A stretch of 64,000 nucleotides of DNA from Plasmodium malariae (Eukaryota; Apicomplexa; Aconoidasida; Haemosporida; Plasmodiidae): assembly GCF_900090045.1 (NCBI RefSeq), contig NC_041786.1, forward strand, positions 2,474,501 to 2,538,500, in the 5' to 3' direction. The notes beneath the pieces were generated by a model. The model was given only the letters and a program-made list of their open reading frames with translations, did not search any database and was not told where the DNA came from. The translations under genes and the position numbers were made by a program. Shown here in pieces: positions 24,396-33,942 of the stretch (its first letter is position 1; each line of letters begins with the position of its first letter).

Positions 24396-24783
24396 ATGTA
24401 TGCTTATACGTACACGTAGCACAAATTACTCCTCTCTGTTCTTTTTTTCCTAATTACTATCCTATTATTTTTTAACCTACGAAGGGCTTTTTTTCATTAT
24501 TGAGATTTGTGTCATGATGCTCGATAGTATTTATAAATGATTCTGCATAGAACATTTAAAAAAAAAAAAAAGTTCCCTTTGAATTAAGAGCAAAACTGAC
24601 TTTCGCGAAACAGGAATACGCATACATGCATGTATACAAACCCACGTATGTATATATGTACTTCCATACGTTATTATGCTAATAATAACTGTTATGTGAA
24701 CATTTCCATTTCCTTTTCATTATTTTGCGCTAACCATTTAAGTGTGTTAATCTGTCTTTTACTACATTTAAGGGGTTAGCCAT
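17249..24783 (-). CDS. Multi-exon leucine-rich-repeat protein with long acidic N-terminal half
   Basis: I join what look like two genes. Predicted exons, in order: 24735..24783, 24477..24542, 24226..24321, 24054..24129, 23624..23898, 23221..23433, 23058..23094, 22874..22907, 22372..22752, 21860..22040, 21151..21672, 20656..20924, 19393..20481, 18939..19159, 18696..18789, 18253..18509, 17929..18024, 17249..17780. All phases agree, giving 1495 residues from MANPLNVVKDRLTHLN. Residues 1-733 are charged and recognised as no family. From about 870 on, irregular leucine-rich repeats appear, such as INSINLSNRNMT, CDVLNLANNPL, LKELILDFINF, VYKLSLSNNLID, LRDLNLGGSPL, LTVLSLQCNLF and LEKIKLYSNYL, so a protein-binding scaffold is likely. 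The bridging intron (20482..20655) has a weak donor, AAG|GTCTGC, so two genes split near 20644/20457 remain possible. Confidence 0.72.
22089..22330. repeat. Intronic 22-bp minisatellite
   Basis: About ten copies of a 22-bp unit with the core ACACATATATATA alternating with ATCCCTCAT or AACCCACAT, inside the intron between exons 22372..22752 and 21860..22040. The resulting open frame is an artefact. Confidence 0.9.
24348..24393. repeat. (TA)n microsatellite in an intron
   Basis: Over 20 TA dinucleotides in the intron between the second and third exons of the LRR gene. Confidence 0.95.
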
Positions 24784-25987
24784 CTTATATTTATATCATC
24801 TTCAATACATTTACAAAAGATTTGTTCTGAAAGAACAAAACAAAAAAAGAAACAAGAAAAAAAAAAATAGAATCATCAAATGTGACATATTATATAAATG
24901 TTTATTTTATTAAGCAGGAAAGAAAACAAATGTTTACATTTTTTGCTGAAGAACTAGCCAAAAAGGCAAAATAAATATAGGAATTAGCATAAAAATATTA
25001 AGAAGCTTTCGTTAAACATAATTTATGTCCAAACAGAACAAAGAATATATTCTTAAAAAGTAAAATAAAAGACATTTGATTTGAGGAAAAATGATTAATT
25101 CATTGTAATTCCTTCATTTTGTATTTCATATACATTTTTTTTTTTTTTTTTGGGCACGTAAAAAACGAAAAAAAAAAAAATTTTAATGTATAAACACAAC
25201 ACTAAGCATATAAAAACATAAAATAAAGAAAAAGTTCGGGGGATGCGCCTGATATAAAATTCTTTAAACTTACATGTATTATCTTTAAAAAAAAAGGAAA
25301 TTAAAATGAAAAATAATTTTAATTAAAAATTAACATTATCTTTTTCTCATAAGTTTTATTTGTACATGTATTCCTAAAAAAGAATATATGTTTGATACAA
25401 TAATTATTTTTTGTTTTTGTTTTTGTTTTTGTTTTTTTTGTGTGTGGGTTTTTGTACAATTATAGTCATAATAATAAAGAATATATTCATTTCAAATGAA
25501 TTTATATTTCTGTTTATTTTATAAATATGAGGAATTTTAAAAAGGAAAAATGAATTGTTTTTTTTCATTCCTAATACTTTACAATTTATTACCTTAATCT
25601 GTTTGTATTTCATTGCCTTAATCTGTTTGTATTTCATTGCCTTAATCTGTTTGTATTTCATTCACTTAATCTGTTTGTATTTCATTGCCTTAATTTGTTT
25701 GTATTTCATTTGCCTTAACCCGTTTGAGTTTCATTGCCTTAATTTGTTTGTATTTCATTTGCCTTAACCCGTTTGAATTTCATTGCCTTAATATGTTTGA
25801 ATTTCATTGCCTTAATATGTTTGCATTTTATTACCCTATTTGTGTGGAGTTTATTACTCTATATTTTTGCATTTTATAAGTCTGCCCTTTTGTAACTTTT
25901 CGTTCTGTTTGTATTTTTTTTGTGTGTGTATGCTTATATTTCCCCCCTCGCCCTCCCCTTTTTGTCGCCACCTCGAGCTAACATATA
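24784..25987. promoter_or_regulatory. Divergent promoter region, LRR gene / dynactin p62
   Basis: Contains a dT run (25137..25151), dA runs, a GTTTTT-type run (25410..25437) and the 24-bp minisatellite described separately. No gene supported. Confidence 0.6.
25578..25835. repeat. 24-bp T-rich minisatellite upstream of dynactin p62
   Basis: About ten copies of a unit with the core CATTGCCTTAATCTGTTTGT. The first copies are identical and later ones are degenerate (TTGAATTT, TTAACCCG). The 24-bp period keeps a frame open (IALICLYF repeats), but the position and T-richness favour promoter DNA. Confidence 0.9.
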
Positions 25988-28198
25988 ATGAAAAACAAGG
26001 TCTATATATTATTGGACGATAAATTATTTAAATTAAAAGAGCTATATTTTTGTGTCATATGCTCAAAAATTAAAAATGAGTTTAATCTGAGAAATGAAAT
26101 TGAGTATTACTATTGTAACAGTTGTACACAAATATACACAAAAAGTGAATCAGCAGTTTATTCTTATGAGTGTTTACGATGTTTTAAATGTCCCTTTTGC
26201 TTTAGTTGCCTAACAATATCCCAAAACCTTTTTGACAATTCAATTAAGAGCATACTTAATATTGAGCACGCAAAAGGTAGTAATTATGCAGATCAAAAGG
26301 ATGAGAGAAGTGAATTAAATAATGTGAATGCCCTAAATTATGTGAAAGATGAGAACTACACGAATGATACATGTAGTGTAAATTCTCCCCCATTAGATAT
26401 GTGCACCTACGGTTATACAATAAAGGATAATGCCAAAAAAATTGTTTGTAAAGAAAGTAACACATTAAATGACGACTCCTCACATGACAAAAACAGTAAT
26501 GTATTAGAAGAAGAAAGAATAATGAATAGTAGCTTCCCTAAATTTTTTGAAAAAGGAAAAAATATTTTTTATTTTAAGTGTCCATACTGTTTATGGTCAT
26601 CTATTAACACTCTCTATAACACCAAACTAGACGAATTAATTGGAGATATGATACTCATTGAAAAAAATTGCATATTTAAATGTTTCTTTAGAAATATATT
26701 AAATGAATTAATAAAAAGTAATGAGGAACTGAAGGAAAAAAAAGTTCTTAAAAAAACAGCTCTAAATATAACCATGCATAAGATAGAAAATATGAGCTCG
26801 TTCAATGAGGTACATTATTACAAAAAATCAAATGAATCTATAAATAATAAAGAAAAAATAGGGGAATTCTTAGGTAGAAGGGAAGAAGAAAATTCCTCAT
26901 TAATATGTAAATCAAATATAAAGATAGACAAAATAACTTTAAAGGATATTTTAAATGCTGAGCATATTAAAGATTATGAAAAATATCGTGATATTTTTGA
27001 GTTAGAAAATGAATACGTAAAATATTTAGATCCGATAGCTTATCGTAGTCAGGCGGGTTTAGATGAAAACAAAGAAACATGGGGTGGGAATACCACTCAA
27101 AATATAGATCATATAAATGGGAGAGACAAAAATGATAATCTAAATAGGGCTTTCAAAAAAAATGATGAAATTGAAGCTGTTGAAAAGGACGAAACAAATA
27201 GAATAAGTAAAGAAGTCAAAGCAAATAAAATGCAAGAAGAGGATGAAATAAACAAAACGTGCAAAGAAAACGAGGTAAACGAAACATGCAAAGGTGATCA
27301 CAAAATGGGCAAGTCAAAAAACAGAGATATTAGCAATTTAATTATTCACATAAAGAATTATCTATCTACTGAACATATGCACGACTACCCGTATAATTTT
27401 TATAAGGGCATTAGTGCATTAAAACCTTTGAGAACAAAATTATTAAGCAAAAATTCAAAGAGATGTTCTACTTGTAAACAGTACATACTGAAGCTTCATA
27501 ATTCTAATTTATCTTCATCATTTCGATTAAATAATAATGCTATGAAATTTTTACCCAGAATTTATATTAATGATTTTAGAATAATAAAAAAAGAACATGG
27601 TGTGCTGAATTTTATTTTGATAAATCCTCTGGGCGTAGAAATGAATATAAAAATAATACCAAAAGTGGAATATAACTTTCTAAAAAAATTAGACACAAAT
27701 AAAATACCTAAAAACTGTACATCCAAATCGAACTCGTTCGAATTTGTATTGGACACCTATGATGAAGTGATAGATGACTTACTAAAAAATGAAAACACAG
27801 CTATTAAAACTGTTATAAGAAGCGAATATATGATTATAAAGAAACAGAATAATATGGCCTTAATAATCATTAGTTTTAATTATACTGATAACCATGTTTT
27901 AGGTAAGGAATATTATAAGGAAGAAAAGGAACCCAGCAAGATAAATGTGCAGAATGATGGTAATAGTTGTAATAACAACTGTAGTAGTAAAAATATTTTT
28001 ACGTGTAATGATTTAAGTAGTAATAATAATAATGATAATGACGCAATAATGGATCAAAAAACAAAATTAAATTTCCCATTAACTGTCGAGTGTTCCTTTT
28101 CAGATAAGTCAAAAAAAGTGCATAAACTGCAGTTGAATCTCGTTTTTACAAATAACATTAGCACCAAAAAGTTTCATCATTATTCTCTTAATGACTGA
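25988..28198 (+). CDS. Dynactin subunit 4 (p62) homologue
   Basis: One exon, 736 residues; human p62 has about 460. The N-terminus has the p62 cysteine array: FCVICSKIK near 22, YYYCNSCTQIY near 40 and CLRCFKCPFCFSC near 60. FKCPYCLWSS follows near 197. The downstream p62 hallmark is KPLRTKLLSKNSKRCSTCKQ near 480-498, then NNAMKFLPRIYINDF. p62 sits at the pointed end of the dynactin Arp1 filament, which supports dynein motility. The extra length is an Asp/Glu/Asn/Lys-rich insertion (about 80-190 and 260-440) and a tail insertion (SSNNNNDNDA). The start ATG follows immediately after a C-rich leader, and the next residues VYILLDDKLFKLKELYFC match the family's first block. Dynactin components are few in Plasmodium, so this assignment is informative. 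Confidence 0.88.
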   Translation: MKNKVYILLDDKLFKLKELYFCVICSKIKNEFNLRNEIEYYYCNSCTQIYTKSESAVYSYECLRCFKCPFCFSCLTISQNLFDNSIKSILNIEHAKGSNYADQKDERSELNNVNALNYVKDENYTNDTCSVNSPPLDMCTYGYTIKDNAKKIVCKESNTLNDDSSHDKNSNVLEEERIMNSSFPKFFEKGKNIFYFKCPYCLWSSINTLYNTKLDELIGDMILIEKNCIFKCFFRNILNELIKSNEELKEKKVLKKTALNITMHKIENMSSFNEVHYYKKSNESINNKEKIGEFLGRREEENSSLICKSNIKIDKITLKDILNAEHIKDYEKYRDIFELENEYVKYLDPIAYRSQAGLDENKETWGGNTTQNIDHINGRDKNDNLNRAFKKNDEIEAVEKDETNRISKEVKANKMQEEDEINKTCKENEVNETCKGDHKMGKSKNRDISNLIIHIKNYLSTEHMHDYPYNFYKGISALKPLRTKLLSKNSKRCSTCKQYILKLHNSNLSSSFRLNNNAMKFLPRIYINDFRIIKKEHGVLNFILINPLGVEMNIKIIPKVEYNFLKKLDTNKIPKNCTSKSNSFEFVLDTYDEVIDDLLKNENTAIKTVIRSEYMIIKKQNNMALIIISFNYTDNHVLGKEYYKEEKEPSKINVQNDGNSCNNNCSSKNIFTCNDLSSNNNNDNDAIMDQKTKLNFPLTVECSFSDKSKKVHKLQLNLVFTNNISTKKFHHYSLND

Positions 28199-28671
28199 CT
28201 ATTGTGATCAAATACTAGTAATTGGTAATTATTAATTAATAATTAGTACTTTGTTATTCGTAATTAGTAGTAATTCGTTATTGATAATCCTTTTTTTTTG
28301 AATTTTTTTTAGAAGCCCCTCCATAATTCTTTCCCCTTTTTTATTTTTGCAACGTTCGCGAAATGTACTTCTTAATCAACGATTTTTCACGATGCATAAG
28401 TTATATATATATGCATATATATTTACCATACATTAATTCGTATATATCCTCTGTGCTTAAAATTAATTTAACTCACTATACTGTTGTTCACAAATTAACA
28501 TATAAGTGTTTATCTGTATAAATATAATAATATCAATTCAGTTCCACCTTCATATAAGTATCTTTCTTCTTGTGCGAGGTCAGCATTTTGCGTATTATAA
28601 TTTGTATGATATGAGATTATTTTTTTCTTGACTTCAATATTGTTTTACTTAATTTTATTTAGCCTTATTTC

Positions 28672-28945
28672 ACTTTATTGTATTTTACCCTATTTCACTT
28701 TATTGTATTTTACCCTATTTCACTTTATTGTATTTTACCCTATTTCACTTTATTGTATTTTACCCTATTTCACTTTATTGTATTTTACCCTATTTCACTT
28801 TATTGTATTTTACCTTATTTCACTTTATTGTATTTTACCTTATTTCACTTTATTGTATTTTACCTTATTTCACTTTATTGTATTTTACCCTATTTTACTT
28901 TATTTCATTTTACCCTATTTTACTTTATTTCATTTTATCTTATTT
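28672..28945. repeat. 25-bp T-rich minisatellite
   Basis: About ten copies of a 25-bp unit containing TATTTTACCCTATTTCAC. As 25 is not a multiple of 3, the three plus frames show the same peptide cycle, making three spurious overlapping open frames. Confidence 0.95.
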
Positions 28946-29221
28946 TTTTCTCTTCATTTTATTTTATTTTTTTTCACATCATTTCACTTCGTTCTTTTTG
29001 TCGTATTTGACGAAGTAATTAGTGAAAACTCTGGAATAATCGATTAATTATATTTGTACCATGATCAATTTGTAATAACACCTACAAAGAAATTTATTTT
29101 CTTGTAATATTTGTTACTAGCTTTCGAACGACGACGTTCAGCTGTAAGTACAGTTTCAAAAAAGTTTAAAAATAAATAGCATTTACTACTTACGTATAAA
29201 AAATGTAATTACATATAAATA

Positions 29222-29244
29222 TAAATAAATAAATAAATAAATAA

Positions 29245-29281
<37 letters not shown>
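29222..29281. repeat. (AAAT)n-(AT)n compound microsatellite
   Basis: About seven AAAT units pass directly into some 15 AT dinucleotides. Confidence 0.95.
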
Positions 29282-29287
<6 letters not shown>

Positions 29288-29692
29288 CCTCTCACATAAA
29301 TATGTAAAGTCTCTTATACACTGTTGTATGTGAAGTAAAAGAAATTTTTGTAATTGTTAAGATATAATTTGAATAAGTAACTAAATAATATGAATAAGAG
29401 GCTAAATGACATAAATAAGAGGATAAAGTAAAAGGGAAAAATTTTGTTTGTATTACACAATATAAGCTGAACGAGATTAATTCGTGATTGTCATTATATA
29501 CATTTACGTAATAATATTGAAGAAAATAAAATTGTAAATTGATTTGAAAATAAGTTTTTCCATGGGGGTTAAGGGATTAGTAATTTGAATATTTATTAAT
29601 AGCTATTTTTTATGTGAATATTTATCCTTTTTACCTTGTTAATTTTGCAATGTGTTTATTTTGCCATTTTATTAGTAATTTTATAAAGTAGT

Positions 29693-32278
29693 ATGAAAAG
29701 GACAAAAACAAAACTGGCTAGTACCCTACTAGAGAATGAAGAAAAGACATGCGATCATAAGACGTTCTTGAAATTATACGACACTGACTCTGATATAAAC
29801 ATAGATGAGAAATACAATTCATTATTTAAGTTTTTTAAAAATATTAAAATAAACAATGAGGAGAAAAAAAAATCTTTAAGTAAAATATGTTGTACTAAGA
29901 ATTATTTATTTATTAGCACATCAGATATATTTAGTCAAGTACGAATTTTTAATTATAACAATTTAATAAATTCAAGAAAATCAGAAAAAGAATATGATGA
30001 GCGGATTACTTCCATGTATGAATCAGAAGAACATAAGGAGGATTTAGAAAAAAAAGGGAAGGCTAATACAAAAGAACAAGGGGATCAGAATGGTGAAAAT
30101 TATGATGATGAAACGTTAATAAGTTTATGTGATATTTACACCAAAGGTAATTATTTCAAAGAAATAAATGATTCAGACAATGATATGTTAAGTATAAACA
30201 ATGTTAATAAGTTATTTAATAATGTTTTTTGTGAGGAAAAAAAAAATTTTCTTCTAAATAGTAATTATAAAAGCAAGATAAAAAAGGCAGAAGAGGATAA
30301 TTACAAAATGAATTATATAAATGTTAAGGAAATTATAATAGATGATGTTAATGGTGATTATGATAATCCTACAAATCGGTTTATAAAAAGAGATAAAAAT
30401 AATCAACAAAACATATTGTCTACTTATCGTAATGTAAATAAAGAAACCATAAATTTTAGTTCATTTCACGAATTAGATACTGATTATGATGCATATTTTA
30501 AAGAAGAGTACTTGTATTATGATAATTTTATCGGAATTTCCAAAAAAAAAAAGAATGAAAAAGATCCATTAAAGATTACAAGAGATATGTTAGAGGAAGA
30601 AAAAAATAAAAGAGAAAAAGAAGAAGAAATGAAAAAAAAAAAAATACTAGAAGAAGAAAATTTAAGATATGAAGAATTACAAAAGAATGGTTACTATATG
30701 AACAGTGACCTTTTAGAAATAAATGTAGATGTTGTTAAAAGAAAAACAACCCAAGTAAATAATTTAATAGAATACATAGGAGTGTTCACAAATATTTCAT
30801 CTCCAATAATTTTAATGAAAATGAATAATAGTGAAAATATATTGTCCTTACTAACTTACAGTGGTAGTGTATATAGTTATGATATTAGTGAAACTTCTCT
30901 TAAAGAATTAAAAGAGAAAAGAGTTAAAAAAATAGAATTTTTTAGTAATATAGAAAATTATTTTCATGAAATGGAAAAAAACAATACACTCAACGAATTT
31001 TTAGATGATCATGACGAAGAGGCAACAGTGCAGCCAATTTCTATATGTAATTCTTATTTTACGTATTCTGTAAAATGTTTTGACTTTTTATCTGATGATA
31101 AAACTTTAATATGTGTTGGTTTAAATAAGGATTACTTCCTCTCATTTATTAGTACATACACTGGAAAAAAAATAATATATAATAAAAAAATAAAAATAAA
31201 AAAGCCTAGTAAAAGTAATATGAATAATGTTAATAATATGGATAAAGCAAATGTACAACTCAGTTTAATTTACAATTTCAACTATATACATGTCGATAAA
31301 GAAAGGAAAATGTTTAATGGAGAAATGGGAAATTTCATATATTTAGGATCTTCCTGCGGATATATAGTATTTATTTTTATAAGTGAAAAATTGGTAGAAT
31401 TTGTTAATAATATTATGAATAATGATCAAATAAGAGATGGTTCAGTATTTATTTATGATCCTGATATTGATTATTCACTTGCAAAAAATTTTTCTGAATA
31501 CATTATAGGAAATGTAGAGGATATGTATAAAATAAATAAAGATAACTTATATGCATCATGTGACATTACTAGAAGGAGTAGCATGTGTAACACATCCTTA
31601 TTTGGTAGTTCGAGTGGAAATATTTTCAAGAATGTTGAAGATAAATTCTTTTCATATGCATACTATATTACAAAAAATGTAAAAATTAATTCAATTACGA
31701 GCCTAAAAGCAAATAAAAATCAAATTATTCATTTGATAGTAGCATTAAATGATGGTAGACTTTTAAATCTACTTTTTGAAATTTATCCTGGCTATTGTTC
31801 AACTACGTCAGTTACTAACAGCAGCTGCTATTCTGTTTTGAATCAAAATCACGCAGAAAAATATCCTGATCATAATAAACATAAAAATAATAACAACGTT
31901 GTATATCCATCCGGGGATAATTATGGTCATAAATTCATAAAAAAAAGCGATAAAATAATATATGATTTTACTGGCTTACACAAGTCAACAAGTATAACTA
32001 AAACAAATTTTTGCGAAGATAAATTTCAAAACTCTTTTATTTTTATAAATTCGAATGTAAAAAAAGTTTGTGAAATGTCTGATAGAAACTTTTACACAAC
32101 TTATGTACTTGATATATGTGATAAAAAAATTCATATTTTATATCAACATCTTGCTTATATTATTGATTCATGTATATCTTCTTATTTTTATTTTTGTTTA
32201 GATGATAATAACACAATTGCTGTTTTTTCTTCATCTTATGATGAAGAAAATTGTTTTACGAATTATCCCTTTGAATAA
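29693..32278 (+). CDS. Conserved-type protein of unknown function, possible beta-propeller
   Basis: Single exon, 861 residues from MKRTKTKLASTLLENE. I do not recognise a named family. Residues 1-280 are charged and acidic. A Lys/Glu coiled-coil segment (EEEKNKREKEEEMKKKKILE) lies near 300-320. The second half has spaced strands resembling degenerate WD40 blades: SPIILMKMNNSENILSLLTY then SGSVYSYDI, VKCFDFLSDDKTLICVGLN, GNFIYLGSSCGYIVFIFISE, HLIVALNDGRLLNLLFE and a final DDNNTIAVFSSSYDEE. A dynein intermediate-chain-like protein is conceivable but unproved. The ATG follows an in-frame stop-rich AT leader; codon use fits its neighbours. Confidence 0.8.
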   Translation: MKRTKTKLASTLLENEEKTCDHKTFLKLYDTDSDINIDEKYNSLFKFFKNIKINNEEKKKSLSKICCTKNYLFISTSDIFSQVRIFNYNNLINSRKSEKEYDERITSMYESEEHKEDLEKKGKANTKEQGDQNGENYDDETLISLCDIYTKGNYFKEINDSDNDMLSINNVNKLFNNVFCEEKKNFLLNSNYKSKIKKAEEDNYKMNYINVKEIIIDDVNGDYDNPTNRFIKRDKNNQQNILSTYRNVNKETINFSSFHELDTDYDAYFKEEYLYYDNFIGISKKKKNEKDPLKITRDMLEEEKNKREKEEEMKKKKILEEENLRYEELQKNGYYMNSDLLEINVDVVKRKTTQVNNLIEYIGVFTNISSPIILMKMNNSENILSLLTYSGSVYSYDISETSLKELKEKRVKKIEFFSNIENYFHEMEKNNTLNEFLDDHDEEATVQPISICNSYFTYSVKCFDFLSDDKTLICVGLNKDYFLSFISTYTGKKIIYNKKIKIKKPSKSNMNNVNNMDKANVQLSLIYNFNYIHVDKERKMFNGEMGNFIYLGSSCGYIVFIFISEKLVEFVNNIMNNDQIRDGSVFIYDPDIDYSLAKNFSEYIIGNVEDMYKINKDNLYASCDITRRSSMCNTSLFGSSSGNIFKNVEDKFFSYAYYITKNVKINSITSLKANKNQIIHLIVALNDGRLLNLLFEIYPGYCSTTSVTNSSCYSVLNQNHAEKYPDHNKHKNNNNVVYPSGDNYGHKFIKKSDKIIYDFTGLHKSTSITKTNFCEDKFQNSFIFINSNVKKVCEMSDRNFYTTYVLDICDKKIHILYQHLAYIIDSCISSYFYFCLDDNNTIAVFSSSYDEENCFTNYPFE

Positions 32279-32916
32279 TTATCTTCTGCATTATCTTAAA
32301 ATTTTAAATTTATTTTTTATAAAAAAAAAAAAAAAAAAAAAAAAATGTTCTTATTAGAGAACCTCCATTTCACTTCAAAAATTATGAATTCTTTTTTCTT
32401 TTTTTTTATTTTCAGAAGAAATTTTTTTTTGCTGTTTAACAATTTTTTTTAAAGTATACATTTTATTTAAAGAAAAAAATAAAATAAATTTCTATATGTG
32501 TATTCTTTTTTCTCGGTGAAAAGTAGTTCTATATATATATGCTCCTTTTGTAAGAGGCACGTTACCAAGAGTTTTTTACCATTTTTCAGATTCATTCCTT
32601 TTATAAAATTTTAATTTTTACCTTTTATAATTTTTCGAATATCGCTTTTTACAAAGATTCCTTTTATTTACGTTTTTCACTAATACGTTTTCCATTTCTT
32701 TACTTCTTTTTATCTTACGTTTTTATATGCTTGCACTTCTCCTGTTCTCATTGCTCCTTTATTTTTCCCCCTCTTCGCCTTTTCACCCTCTTACCATCTC
32801 ATTTACTTGTATTCACTTCTTCCTTTACGCATATCCCTCTTGTTTGTCTTTAAATCTGTGTATACTATATACTGCCCCCCACCATTGCAGCAACAGCATG
32901 AGCAGACATTGCAAAA
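32279..32916. other. Intergenic, tandem plus-strand genes
   Basis: Includes a dA run (32323..32344), T-rich stretches, and a C+T-rich leader (32720..32880) that probably forms the 5' UTR of the next gene. No other gene seen. Confidence 0.7.
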
Positions 32917-33600
32917 ATGACACTGATAAGAAAAGTTAAGAGGAACGTTTTACAAACTTTTAAAGAATTATATAAGAAAGGGAAAAGTTTGAATATTCAC
33001 AAGACTACTTTTTTATGCCAAACATATGAAAAAAATTGTTGGAGGAAAACAAGAATGAGGGAAGAAAAGGTCTACTATAAGAAATACAATTTTTTAAAAC
33101 ATGCTTTCGATGTGGTTAACTATGGTATTGATAATAATTTAAAATTTGAAGTTGACGAGAAAAGAATTGTAGAAGAAAATTCTTACATACATGAGGAAAC
33201 AAAGCAAGAATCAGAAAAAAATATGAAAAATGAAGTAGCCAATATTGACCTAGAAATAAAACATATATTGAAGTCATTAGAAGATATTAATCAAAAGTAT
33301 AATCAGAATTATAAAAATGTTACAAGCTTATATTATAGCATTATGGATAAAAACTTTTCATTGAAGAAGTATGAATTTTTTAAAAAATATAATAATTTAT
33401 ACAACCCGACAGATTTAACAATAGTATATTACTATATAAAGAAATTTAGATTACTAACAAATAAGAAGAAGGTTTTAACTAATAAACTAAACATATTAAA
33501 ATCAAGAAAGAATATATTTGATAAGGTAAATTACTCCTTTCCTGTTCATAAATTGGAGGAAATGTTCTACGCGCACAGTAAAAAAATTAATGTCTTGTAA
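32917..33600 (+). CDS. Small basic protein, unknown function
   Basis: Single exon, 227 residues from MTLIRKVKRNVLQTFKELYK. The first 55 residues are basic with few acidic residues, which could act as a mitochondrial or apicoplast leader; I see no signal peptide. The middle (about 85-130) is acidic and helical, and the C-terminal half is Lys/Tyr/Asn-rich helix (YYYIKKFRLLTNKKKVLTNK). No motif was recognised. An LYR-type mitochondrial protein was considered, but the LYR triplet is absent (LYK). It is separated by about 340 bp from the convergent coiled-coil gene. Confidence 0.75.
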   Translation: MTLIRKVKRNVLQTFKELYKKGKSLNIHKTTFLCQTYEKNCWRKTRMREEKVYYKKYNFLKHAFDVVNYGIDNNLKFEVDEKRIVEENSYIHEETKQESEKNMKNEVANIDLEIKHILKSLEDINQKYNQNYKNVTSLYYSIMDKNFSLKKYEFFKKYNNLYNPTDLTIVYYYIKKFRLLTNKKKVLTNKLNILKSRKNIFDKVNYSFPVHKLEEMFYAHSKKINVL

Positions 33601-33942
33601 TTGGAGAATTTTGAAAGGAAGGCACACATATGCGTACAGAAAAATGCACATGATTCTTTGTATGTATGTATGTATGTATGTATATATGTATGTATGCACA
33701 TGTTCATATGTGAGGGTATATATCGAACTTCTTTAAACTCATTTTTTATAATATAATATTTTCCGCTAGTGAAATTTTCACAAAAGGAATAAATCATTTA
33801 TGTGCTAGAACATACTGTGGTGTATTAATATGTCCAAAAATTGTATAAGATTTCTTTCTATGTTTTCAAGGAAGTTACGTGTAAATCTATATATATATTA
33901 CTTACATGTGTGTATATATCTAGGGGCATTTACACGCTTGGA
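33601..33942. other. Convergent 3' flanks with (TATG)n
   Basis: Short intergenic region holding a (TATG)n run at 33659..33697. No other signal. Confidence 0.7.

Larger units (their letters stand above)
28199..29692. other. Intergenic: dynactin p62 3' region and promoter of the next gene
   Basis: Holds the 25-bp minisatellite, an AAAT/AT run at 29222..29280, and a G+C-richer island at 29120..29150 with an inverted repeat. No convincing gene on either strand. Confidence 0.65.

Noticed and set aside
25555..25767. IALICLYF repeat protein
   Set aside because: 24-bp non-coding minisatellite whose period happens to keep frame.
28628..29047. 139-codon open frame rich in Tyr/Phe/Leu
   Set aside because: Entirely made by a 25-bp minisatellite; same peptide in all three frames.
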